Below are positions 9,228 through 16,134 of a stretch of 42,485 nt of DNA, piece by piece. Made by a program: the position numbers and the translations under genes. The notes beneath the pieces are model-generated. The model was not told the DNA's origin, ran no database searches, and was given only the letters and a program-made list of their open reading frames with translations. How positions within the stretch are numbered: the first letter of the stretch is position 1; every line of letters starts with the position of its first letter. Source of the stretch: Methylotenera sp. Lineage in GTDB: Bacteria > Pseudomonadota > Gammaproteobacteria > Burkholderiales > Methylophilaceae. Location: the NCBI GenBank assembly GCA_030682715.1, contig JAUXNQ010000007.1:1-42485 (forward strand), given 5' to 3'.

Positions 9228-9929
9228 CTCGAACGTTTCTCTTTCCATCTCTTGCACTGAGATATGACGGACATCCTTACCTTTAACCATATACACGACA
9301 TATTCGGCAATATTCTTAGCATGGTCGCCAATACGTTCAATTGCTTTGGCAACAAACAAAACCTCTAGCGACATAGAAATCGTACGCGGATCTTCTAACA
9401 TAAAAGTAATCAACTGACGCATAGCTGAACGGAAATGCTCATCGACCTGCTCATCCTGTCTCGCCACTTCTACAGTTTTACTCACATCCAATCGAGCAAA
9501 GCCATCTAGCGAGGTGCGCAACATTTCTCTCACCAATGCCACCATTGATTTAATTTCATTAAAGCGTGGCTTATACATGCGATCTTCATCAAAAATCTTT
9601 TGTGCAGTACGAGCGATTTTTGTTGCCTCATCACCAATACGCTCTAGATCCGTGATAGTTTTCACCATCATCATCACCATCCGTAAATCACTTGCAGCAG
9701 GCTGACGGCGCGCGATAATCTGACTACATCCTTCGTCAATTTGCACTTCAAGTGCGTTAACCAGATGGTCGTTATTCATCACCTCTTTAGCTAGATTTGA
9801 GTCTAGCTTCACCAAGGCTTCAAGTGCTTGTACGATTTGCTGCTCAACCAAGCCGCCCATCTCAAGCACTTTGCCACGTAAAGCCTCTAGTTCTGCGTCA
9901 TATTGCTTAAAAGTATGTTCAGAATGCAT
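9222..9929 (-). CDS. phoU: PhoU phosphate-signalling regulator
   Basis: A 235-residue PhoU with two tandem three-helix repeats. The E/DxxxD metal-binding pattern is visible in RMVMMMVKTITDLERIGDEA (~82-101), and again as AKAIERIGDHAKNIAEYV (~198-215). PhoU links the Pst phosphate transporter to the PhoR kinase and keeps the Pho regulon off in high phosphate. No pst or phoB/R genes are adjacent, so it is a stand-alone copy here. Its 3' end runs into a small tandem repeat. Confidence 0.95.
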   Translation of the reverse strand: MHSEHTFKQYDAELEALRGKVLEMGGLVEQQIVQALEALVKLDSNLAKEVMNNDHLVNALEVQIDEGCSQIIARRQPAASDLRMVMMMVKTITDLERIGDEATKIARTAQKIFDEDRMYKPRFNEIKSMVALVREMLRTSLDGFARLDVSKTVEVARQDEQVDEHFRSAMRQLITFMLEDPRTISMSLEVLFVAKAIERIGDHAKNIAEYVVYMVKGKDVRHISVQEMERETFES

Positions 9930-10009
9930 TTTATAATTTCCAATATCTGCTAATAAACGCAGTTTAACGATTTAATATGACAATATTATTACAATTAAAT
10001 ATTAACAGC

Positions 10010-10669
10010 TTACTTTTGATAGGTTTTTACACCATCTGCAGTTGCTAGTAATAATACATTAGCTGGGCGAGCCGCAAACAGGCCATTAGTCACAACACCC
10101 ACAATTTGATTGATTTTCGCTTCCATCGCGACAGGATCTGTAATCGTTAACCCATGCACATCAAGAATCAAATTACCATTGTCAGTTGTAAAATCGCGCA
10201 ACTGTGGTTGACCACCTAACTTAACTAGCTCACGTGCAACATGGCTCTTTGCCATCGGCAACACCTCTACAGGTAATGGGAACTTACCTAACACTGGCAC
10301 ATATTTAGTAGCATCACAGATGCAAATAAATTTTTTCGCAACGGCCGCAACAATCTTTTCACGTGTTAATGCGCCACCGCCACCTTTTAGCATGTGCATA
10401 TGCTCTGTAATCTCATCAGCACCATCTACGTAAATTTCCAACCCATCGACTGAGTTCAAATCAAACACTTCAATACCATGGCCACGTAAACGTTGTGCTG
10501 TTGCTTCAGAGCTAGCGACTGCACCATCGATCTTATGTTTTACTTTTGCCAACTCTTCAATAAAAAAGTTAGCTGTTGAGCCTGTACCTACACCAATGAT
10601 GCCGCTTTTTACATATTCAACTGCCGCTTTTGCCACTTGTTGCTTTAATTCGTCTTGTGTAAACGCCAT
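10010..10669 (-). CDS. rpiA: Ribose-5-phosphate isomerase A
   Basis: A 219-residue RpiA that interconverts ribose-5-phosphate and ribulose-5-phosphate. Substrate loops are all present: GTGSTANFF (28-36), DGADEI (82-87) and [11 protein letters not shown] (95-105). In ribulose monophosphate methylotrophs this enzyme also serves regeneration of the formaldehyde acceptor; that is context, not sequence proof. It is divergent from ilvA, with 80 bases between starts holding both promoters. Confidence 0.97.
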   Translation of the reverse strand: MAFTQDELKQQVAKAAVEYVKSGIIGVGTGSTANFFIEELAKVKHKIDGAVASSEATAQRLRGHGIEVFDLNSVDGLEIYVDGADEITEHMHMLKGGGGALTREKIVAAVAKKFICICDATKYVPVLGKFPLPVEVLPMAKSHVARELVKLGGQPQLRDFTTDNGNLILDVHGLTITDPVAMEAKINQIVGVVTNGLFAARPANVLLLATADGVKTYQK

Positions 10670-10749
10670 TTACTTAATTCCTTATAAATTCTTTATAATG
10701 TCAATCAAACCATCACTATACACCGCTACTTACTAATACAAAATAACGC

Positions 10750-12261
10750 ATGCCTACTAACTATCTAGAAAAAATCAAAAACTCTCGCGTTTACGACGTG
10801 GCTAAAAACACGCCATTGGAATTTCAGCCAAATTTATCTGCTCGCATTCACAACCGCGTACTACTAAAACGTGAAGATATGCAACCAGTCTTCTCCTTTA
10901 AGCTGCGCGGTGCTTATAACAAAATGGCAAACCTAACTAAAGCAGCGCTAGACTCAGGCGTCATTGCTGCGAGTGCAGGGAACCATGCCCAAGGGGTAGC
11001 GCTATCAGCGCAAAAGTTAGGATGCCGTGCCGTCATTGTGATGCCGACAACCACTCCCCTGATTAAAATCAATGCGGTTAAAAGTCGTGGCGCTGAAGTC
11101 GTGTTGTTTGGTGACAGCTACTCCGACGCCTATGTACACGCGCTGGAGCTAGAAAAGTCTGAACACCTCACCTTTGTACACCCTTATGACGATCCTGATG
11201 TCATTGCTGGTCAGGGTACCATTGCAATGGAGATTTTAGATGCTCACCCAGAACCAATTGAAGCCATCTTCTGCTGTGTTGGTGGCGGTGGTTTATTAGC
11301 GGGCATTGCTACTTATGTCAAAGCAGTTCGCCCCGAAATTAAGATTATCGGCGTGGAAGCGCGTGATGCAGAGGCAATGACCGAGTCACTACGCAGAGGT
11401 AAGCGCGTCATGCTGGATCAAGTTGGTCTATTTGCCGATGGCGCGGCAGTCAAACAAGTGGGTGAACACACGTTTGCGCTATGCCAACAGTATGTTGATG
11501 AAATGATTGTGGTTGATAATGATGCCATTTGCGCAGCTATTAAAGATGTATTTGAAGATACACGTAGCATTTTAGAGCCAGCAGGTGCGCTTGCTACAGC
11601 AGGACTCAAAGCCTATGCCGCACGAGAAAAGCTTGAAGGAAAAACACTAATTGGCATTGCTTCTGGCGCTAATATGAACTTTGATCGCCTGCGATTTATT
11701 GCAGAACGTGCAGAACTAGGTGAAAAGCGTGAAGCGGTGCTGGCTGTGACTATTCCAGAAAAGCCTGGTGCATTTAAAGCTTTTTGTCATTTACTTGGTA
11801 ACCGCAATATCACAGAATTTAATTATCGCTACTCTGACCAGAAAGAAGCGCACATTTTTGTAGGCGTTGCAGTAAGCGACCCGACAGAATCAGCGAAACT
11901 TGTGAAGGACTTAGAAGCACAAGGCCTACCCGCGCTTGATTTATCAGAAAATGAAGTCGCTAAGCTACATTTACGTCACTTGGTTGGCGGCCATGCCCCT
12001 CAAGCCGAAAACGAAGTTGTGTTCAGATTTGAATTCCCTGAAAAACCAGGCGCTCTGATGAAGTTTTTAGACACAATGGGGCACGATTGGAACATCAGCC
12101 TATTTCATTACCGTAATCATGGTGCAGATTTTGGCCGCGTATTAGTTGGCATGCAAGTACCGCCAAATGAACTATCTGAGTTTTCTGATTTCCTAAATAA
12201 TTTAGGTTATCCATACTGGGATGAAACGCAAAATCCAGCTTATAAGTTATTTTTAGGCTAA
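10750..12261 (+). CDS. ilvA: Threonine ammonia-lyase, biosynthetic
   Basis: A 503-residue PLP enzyme that deaminates threonine to 2-oxobutanoate, the first committed step to isoleucine. The PLP lysine is in FSFKLRGAYNK (Lys51). The phosphate-binding glycine loop CVGGGGLLAGI is at about 176-186. Two C-terminal ACT-like domains start near 330 (VTIPEKPGAFKAFCHLLG) and 420 (FEFPEKPGALMKFLDTMG), the arrangement of the allosteric isoleucine-inhibited form. Length is typical of the long biosynthetic class, not the short catabolic one. Confidence 0.97.
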   Translation: MPTNYLEKIKNSRVYDVAKNTPLEFQPNLSARIHNRVLLKREDMQPVFSFKLRGAYNKMANLTKAALDSGVIAASAGNHAQGVALSAQKLGCRAVIVMPTTTPLIKINAVKSRGAEVVLFGDSYSDAYVHALELEKSEHLTFVHPYDDPDVIAGQGTIAMEILDAHPEPIEAIFCCVGGGGLLAGIATYVKAVRPEIKIIGVEARDAEAMTESLRRGKRVMLDQVGLFADGAAVKQVGEHTFALCQQYVDEMIVVDNDAICAAIKDVFEDTRSILEPAGALATAGLKAYAAREKLEGKTLIGIASGANMNFDRLRFIAERAELGEKREAVLAVTIPEKPGAFKAFCHLLGNRNITEFNYRYSDQKEAHIFVGVAVSDPTESAKLVKDLEAQGLPALDLSENEVAKLHLRHLVGGHAPQAENEVVFRFEFPEKPGALMKFLDTMGHDWNISLFHYRNHGADFGRVLVGMQVPPNELSEFSDFLNNLGYPYWDETQNPAYKLFLG

Positions 12262-12288
12262 TTGCTCCATACGCATAATGGTGGTGCA

Positions 12289-12333
12289 ATTTGGTTAATA
12301 TCAACCATACATATTGGCTGATATTAACCAAAT
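12289..12333 (+). terminator. Perfect 15-bp inverted repeat downstream of ilvA
   Basis: ATTTGGTTAATATCA (12289-12303) is mirrored exactly at 12319-12333 with a 15-base loop. It lies 28 bases after the ilvA stop. There is no clean T tract after it, so it may be a 3'-end stabiliser or operator rather than a classical terminator. The rest of 12262-12495 is AT-rich leader for the next gene. Confidence 0.5.
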
Positions 12334-12495
12334 CATCACTTCTCAGCATTTAACCTTTTGTTTTTAATTGATTATACTTACTAGTATAGTTTTTGCTTGC
12401 TTAAGCTAGTTAAGGCTTATTTAAATTAAAGTTAAGGTCTTACTTAAATAAAAAGATCAGCATGACATTATCAGAAATCAATTTGGAGAGAATGT

Positions 12496-13614
12496 ATGAA
12501 ATTTACACCCACATTTAGTAAGACGCGCATTAGTTTAGTGCTATTAGCATTAGTAGCAAGTATTAACGGTTGCAGTAAAGAGCCCTCCAATGAAGTGCAA
12601 CCAGTTTCGGAAGAAAAAACCACTGAAAATGGCGTTGCTTACGTGACGCGCCAAGATGCTGGTGTCAGCGTTATTGACCTTGCAACCATGCAGGTGATTA
12701 AAGAATTTGACGTTAAAGCAATTGCACCACGCGGCCTTGGTGTGACCGATGATGGTAAAAAATTGATTGTAGCAACACGTGAAAACGAAAGCATTTCTGT
12801 AATTGATACGGCTACAGGTGAAGTTCTACAACAAATTCCAGTAGGTAAAAACCCAGAGTTCGTTCGCATTAGCGGCAACTATGCGTTCATTTCCTCTGAA
12901 CCAAGCGCAGTTGGTGGCCCTCCACCAAAGCCAGGTCAGAAACCAGCTGAAGAAGATGACGACGACGATGATGACGCTGAACCAGCACGTATTGCCATTG
13001 TAGATTTAGCGCAAGGCAAAAAAATCCGTGACATTGTTGGTGGCCCAGAAACCGAAGGCATTGAATTTTCAGCTGACGGCAAGCATCTTGTCATCACAAA
13101 TGAGGCTGACAACACGGTGACTGTGCATAATATTGAAGATGGCAGCTTGGTTAAAACCATTCATACCCATGAATACGGTGACCGTCCACGTGGCATCAAA
13201 GTCTCTCCTGATGGCAACACTTACCTAGCAACACTTGAATATGGCAACAAGTTTATGGTATTAGACAAAGACTTTAACTTTGTGCGCACCGTAGACACTG
13301 GTGAAACCCCTTACGGAATTGCTTACGATACAAAAGGCGAACGCATTTTTGTAGCCGCCAACAAACAAAAAGCATTACAAGTATTTGATGCTAAAACCTA
13401 CGAAAAACTAAAAGACATTCCAACTGGCAACCGCTGCTGGCATTTCACTTTTACACCTGACGACAAACAAATCTTGTTGGCTTGCGGTAAATCAGATGCC
13501 GTTTTCGTGATTGATGCTGAAAAACTAGAAGTTACTAAGCAAATTGAGGTGAAAGATATGCCTTGGGGCATCGTAACCTATCCAAAATCAATGGGTAGCC
13601 TCGATAAAAAATAA
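12496..13614 (+). CDS. YncE-like beta-propeller lipoprotein with Asp-rich insert
   Basis: A 372-residue secreted protein with a lipoprotein signal peptide: hydrophobic stretch, then INGC, acylated Cys26. The start is supported by GGAGAG upstream. The rest is a YVTN/YncE-type propeller with repeats such as SVIDTATGEVLQQIPVGKNP and GKHLVITNEADNTVTVHN. Similar propellers accompany PQQ-dependent alcohol dehydrogenase systems, so a periplasmic electron-transfer or substrate-binding role is possible but unproven. Odd: a loop at ~141-164 has Pro-rich sequence then seven consecutive Asp residues, perhaps a metal site. A terminator follows. Exact function unknown. Confidence 0.75.
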   Translation: MKFTPTFSKTRISLVLLALVASINGCSKEPSNEVQPVSEEKTTENGVAYVTRQDAGVSVIDLATMQVIKEFDVKAIAPRGLGVTDDGKKLIVATRENESISVIDTATGEVLQQIPVGKNPEFVRISGNYAFISSEPSAVGGPPPKPGQKPAEEDDDDDDDAEPARIAIVDLAQGKKIRDIVGGPETEGIEFSADGKHLVITNEADNTVTVHNIEDGSLVKTIHTHEYGDRPRGIKVSPDGNTYLATLEYGNKFMVLDKDFNFVRTVDTGETPYGIAYDTKGERIFVAANKQKALQVFDAKTYEKLKDIPTGNRCWHFTFTPDDKQILLACGKSDAVFVIDAEKLEVTKQIEVKDMPWGIVTYPKSMGSLDKK

Positions 13615-13712
13615 GCTAAGAAATAAAGAAAAGATAAGAAATAAAGCTATAAAACGAAAGAAGCCAAATTAAACAGCTAAATAATCTGGCTATAAAAAAC
13701 CAGTGTTTTGTT

Positions 13713-13743
13713 AAAAGCGCCTATCATTGGTAGGCGCTTTTTC
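13713..13743 (+). terminator. Intrinsic terminator after the propeller gene
   Basis: AAAAGCGCCTA, a 7-base loop, then TAGGCGCTTTTT. The GC-rich stem and T tract fit a rho-independent terminator for the plus-strand propeller gene. The A-rich left arm also lets it serve the convergent EVE gene that ends at 13743. Confidence 0.88.
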
Positions 13744-14201
13744 TATTTCAGCTTATCAATAATAAATGCCCAGTCTCTTGGGTCTACAGGGGTAATTGAT
13801 AAACGATTACCTCGCTGTAAAATGCGTAGATTTTCTAACTCTGGCGTATCTCGCATCTCTTTTAAACTCAATAAACGTGTCTTACGCACCAACTTCACAT
13901 CCACATTAAACCAACGTGGGCTCTCTGGCGTGGCTTTGGGGTCAAAATACTTATGGCCTTCTATAAACTGCAAGCGATCAGGATAAGCAAGCGTAGCTAC
14001 TTCAGCAATCCCAGCAATACCAGGCTCATCACAATTTGAGTGATAGAACAGCACGCCATCGCCAGCTTGCATCTGGTCACGCATGAAATTACGTGCTTGA
14101 TAATTGCGCACGCCATACCAATCTACCGTTTGATTTTCAAAGCCAGCTAGATCGTCAATTGAAACATCTGATGGCTCCGACTTCATTAACCAATATCGCA
14201 T
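13743..14201 (-). CDS. EVE domain-containing protein
   Basis: A 152-residue single EVE domain, a PUA-like fold. Conserved features are the opening MRYWLMKSEPSDVSIDDL, the WYGVRNYQARNFMRDQMQAG block, FYHSNCDEPGIAGIAEV, and the ending TPVDPRDWAFI. EVE proteins bind modified cytosines or adenines in nucleic acid; the stand-alone bacterial form has no firmly assigned role. It is divergent from the DUF2237 gene. Length matches the thymocyte-nuclear-protein-1-like family. Confidence 0.9.
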   Translation of the reverse strand: MRYWLMKSEPSDVSIDDLAGFENQTVDWYGVRNYQARNFMRDQMQAGDGVLFYHSNCDEPGIAGIAEVATLAYPDRLQFIEGHKYFDPKATPESPRWFNVDVKLVRKTRLLSLKEMRDTPELENLRILQRGNRLSITPVDPRDWAFIIDKLK

Positions 14202-14268
14202 TACGTTTTCCTGTCAAAAATGATTGTCTATGATAATCTATATCGAACCTACTTTAACAACCTCTACA

Positions 14269-14640
14269 ATGACAAAACCACAACAAAAAAACGTACTTGG
14301 CACCATATTACAAACTTGTAGCTTAGATCCAATCACTGGTTTCACACGATCAGGTTGCTGCGAAACTGGCGCCGAAGACCACGGGAGCCATACTGTATGC
14401 GCATTAATGACTGAAGAGTTTTTGGCATTTTCTATATCAAGAGGAAATGATATAAGCACACCGCGCCCTGAATATGGCTTTGAAGGTTTAAGTGCTGGGG
14501 ATCGCTGGTGTTTGTGTGCAAGCCGTTGGCTGGAAGCATCAGAGGCTGGATTTGCGCCGCCTGTGATTTTAGAAGCATGCCATGAAAAGTGTCTGGAGGT
14601 TGTTAGCTTAGCTGATCTGAAATATCACGCATTAAGATAG
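14269..14640 (+). CDS. DUF2237 family protein
   Basis: A 123-residue protein with the full DUF2237 pattern: NVLGTILQTCSLDPITGFTR, then GAEDHGSHTVCALMTEEFLA, STPRPEYGFEGLSAGDRWCL, and EACHEKCLEVVSLADLKYHA. Several conserved Cys residues suggest a metal or redox role, but none is established. The start at 14269 is chosen from family similarity; the same frame is open back to an ATG at 14230 and a TTG at 14224. No Shine-Dalgarno decides between them. Confidence 0.82.
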   Translation: MTKPQQKNVLGTILQTCSLDPITGFTRSGCCETGAEDHGSHTVCALMTEEFLAFSISRGNDISTPRPEYGFEGLSAGDRWCLCASRWLEASEAGFAPPVILEACHEKCLEVVSLADLKYHALR

Positions 14641-14677
14641 TGCGCGACAACAGGCATCTCATTCAACACAGGCCTTG

Positions 14678-14777
14678 TTCCATTTCTAAATCATTCGTGT
14701 CTAGGCGACGAGGCGAAGACAGTGCTGTAGCACGGCTAGCCGAAAGCAACAACGACACGAATGATTTAGAATTGGAA
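14678..14777. repeat. Long inverted repeat (24-bp arms) beyond the 3' end of 6S RNA
   Basis: The arm at 14678-14701, containing TCTAAATCATTCGTGTC, is repeated inverted at 14754-14777 with one mismatch in 24. The 52-base interior holds a second small hairpin (GTGCT-GT-AGCAC). It starts about 13 bases beyond the inferred 3' end of 6S RNA. It may be a dispersed palindromic element, a terminator for the minus strand, or both. The plus-strand stretch 14641-14677 shows nothing. Confidence 0.7.
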
Positions 14778-14789
14778 TTAATCATTAAG

Positions 14790-14992
14790 GAGTTCTCCAC
14801 GGACATAGCCTAAGCCAGCATCCTGAACCAAAAAGGCTCAAGTGGTAACAGCCTAGAGCGCATTAGGTACACCCGCCACAAGTGCTCTAAAAGAACACCT
14901 ATTAGGGCGCGCACACAACAACTCGAATGACTAAAACCGATGCTATAAACTAGTTCAAGGAATTATTAGCCTAAACCACGCCGCAGAGAACA
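14790..14992 (-). ncRNA. ssrS: 6S RNA
   Basis: The minus-strand transcript of about 200 nt would begin near 14992. Its ends pair: GTTCTCTGCGG (14981-14991) with CCGTGGAGAAC (14792-14802), G-U pairs included. Further arms match inward: TTTAGGCT near the 5' end with AGCC-type sequence near the 3' end, and CCTTGAACT opposite GGTTCAGGA. This long imperfect rod with a central bubble is the 6S shape. Its place directly downstream of zapA on the same strand is the canonical 6S location in beta- and gammaproteobacteria. 6S RNA binds sigma70 polymerase in stationary phase. Exact ends are estimates. Confidence 0.82.
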
Positions 14993-15102
14993 AACTGTAT
15001 AACCTGACGTTTTATATTTAAAAATAAAACGATTGAATTGATTCTACTCTACTTACAAAAAAACTCTATCAAGAAAACGCTATTACCTAATTTAAATATA
15101 TA

Positions 15103-15393
15103 TTACTTCTCACAAGCTTGATCGATTTGATCTTGCATCATTGATATTCTACGCTTGATATCCCCAACACTCACATCACCGTTTTTACTATTTAACAGCT
15201 CGTATGACAAGTTAAGCGCGGTCATAATGGCAATACGTTCCACCCCGATCACTTTGCCACTATCTCGTATATCACGCATTTTCTTATCTAAATAATTAAC
15301 CGCGTTAAGTAAGCCTGGACGCTCTTCATCCGTACACGAGACGGTAAAGTCACGCCCCATGATATTGACATCAACGCCTTTAATTTCACTCAT
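15103..15393 (-). CDS. zapA: Cell division protein ZapA
   Basis: A 96-residue ZapA that bundles FtsZ filaments at the division ring. The N-terminal domain has VDVNIMGRDFTVSCTDEERP and LNAVNYLDKKMRDIRDSGKV; the C-terminal helix (~70-96) forms the coiled coil. It follows the zapB-like gene by 34 bases on the same strand and precedes 6S RNA. Between zapA and 6S lies an 8-bp AT-rich inverted repeat (15008-15015 with 15024-15031). Confidence 0.93.
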   Translation of the reverse strand: MSEIKGVDVNIMGRDFTVSCTDEERPGLLNAVNYLDKKMRDIRDSGKVIGVERIAIMTALNLSYELLNSKNGDVSVGDIKRRISMMQDQIDQACEK

Positions 15394-15427
15394 TAGCTTT
15401 TACTCAAAAATAATCATTTATTGAAAC

Positions 15428-15616
15428 TTAAGGCAAGCTTTGCATTAATGCTTCGATACGCTCACTAGCTTTTGCCATATTAGCTTTTAACACTGCCGTA
15501 TCAGACTCCATCGTACCTAAATCAACGCGCATACGTGCGTTCTCATCGCGCAACTCGTTATAGCGTGCGATTAATTGCAACAGTTTTTGTTCCAGTGCGG
15601 TTAAGTCTGCGTCCAT
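15428..15616 (-). CDS. ZapB-like coiled-coil protein (TIGR02449 type)
   Basis: A 62-residue protein beginning MDADLTALEQKLLQLIARYN, almost entirely a predicted coiled coil with leucine heptads. This short coiled-coil type is usually encoded just upstream of zapA in betaproteobacteria and is thought to act in division-ring assembly. The start is set at ATG 15616, not the upstream TTG 15652, because that TTG is part of a good -35 box (TTGACT). The -10 box TATAGT lies 6 bases before the ATG, so the mRNA should be leaderless or nearly so. Confidence 0.82.
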   Translation of the reverse strand: MDADLTALEQKLLQLIARYNELRDENARMRVDLGTMESDTAVLKANMAKASERIEALMQSLP

Positions 15617-15622
15617 ACACCC

Positions 15623-15652
15623 ACTATAATTGAAAAAAATGATTGTAGTCAA
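15623..15652 (-). promoter_or_regulatory. Sigma70 promoter of the zapB-like/zapA/6S group
   Basis: On the minus strand TTGACT (15647-15652) is followed after 18 bases by TATAGT (15623-15628). Transcription would start at or next to the ATG at 15616. Confidence 0.7.
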
Positions 15653-15737
15653 TAGTTAACAATGATTTTTAAAAGTATTACAACACATTGTAAAAAAATT
15701 TATTATCGATAATTAACTTTATGGAATTTTTAGGCGC

Positions 15738-15743
15738 TATAAT
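15738..15743 (+). promoter_or_regulatory. -10 box for the btuB riboswitch transcript
   Basis: TATAAT at 15738-15743 lies just ahead of the first riboswitch helix. The best -35 candidate, TTAACT (15713-15718), is at a long 19-base spacing, so the -35 is uncertain. Confidence 0.55.
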
Positions 15744-15749
15744 TGTCGC

Positions 15750-15990
15750 TGTTGATAGGTGCCAAGTTTGTGATTCACAAACAAGGTGAAACTGGGAAAT
15801 AGGTGCGTTAACGCTTTATTATTTAAAGTAAACAATGCCTATGCTGCCCCCGCAACGGTAAGTGAGTATGATTTTTAATCATCTTGTTTTGCAATAAACC
15901 ACTGAACACGACTATTTTCATAGTACACGTTTGGGAAGGTGCAAAACATAGCGCTCATAAGCCCGGAGACCGGCCTCGCAACAATTAGTT
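15750..15990 (+). promoter_or_regulatory. Cobalamin riboswitch upstream of btuB
   Basis: The conserved core CTGCCCCCGCAACGGTAA is present at about 15842-15859, and the B12 box AGCCCGGAGACCGGCCT at 15960-15976. A GGTGCC-type 5' segment lies near 15757 and GGGAAGGTGC near 15932. Adenosylcobalamin binding is expected to repress the downstream genes. It is oriented with btuB and probably controls the whole run to 28110. Confidence 0.96.
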
Positions 15991-16081
15991 GGAAATACCG
16001 CGGGGTGACGGTTTATCAAAACGTACTGCATGGCTGATGCATATGCGTCATTTTTTCGTTTCGATGCTTTAAACTCCCTGG

Positions 16082-16132
16082 TATTTCCTTTTTCACAGCT
16101 GCATGCGGGGTCGCATGTCACAAAAGGAAATA
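16082..16132 (+). promoter_or_regulatory. Ribosome-binding-site sequestering hairpin (expression platform)
   Basis: TATTTCCTTTT (16082-16092) is the exact reverse complement of AAAAGGAAATA (16122-16132), which contains the btuB Shine-Dalgarno AAGGAA. An inner stem CATGCG/CGCATG with loop GGGT lies between. When formed, the hairpin hides the ribosome site, so the riboswitch is expected to act on translation initiation. Confidence 0.85.
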
Positions 16133-16134
16133 GA

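Noticed and set aside
14678-14777. CRISPR repeat-spacer array
   Set aside because: Only one inverted pair, not a series of direct repeats with spacers; no array is present anywhere in the window.
16030-16134. N-terminal extension of btuB
   Set aside because: It lies in the riboswitch expression platform; ATG 16135 has the Shine-Dalgarno and begins a proper signal peptide.
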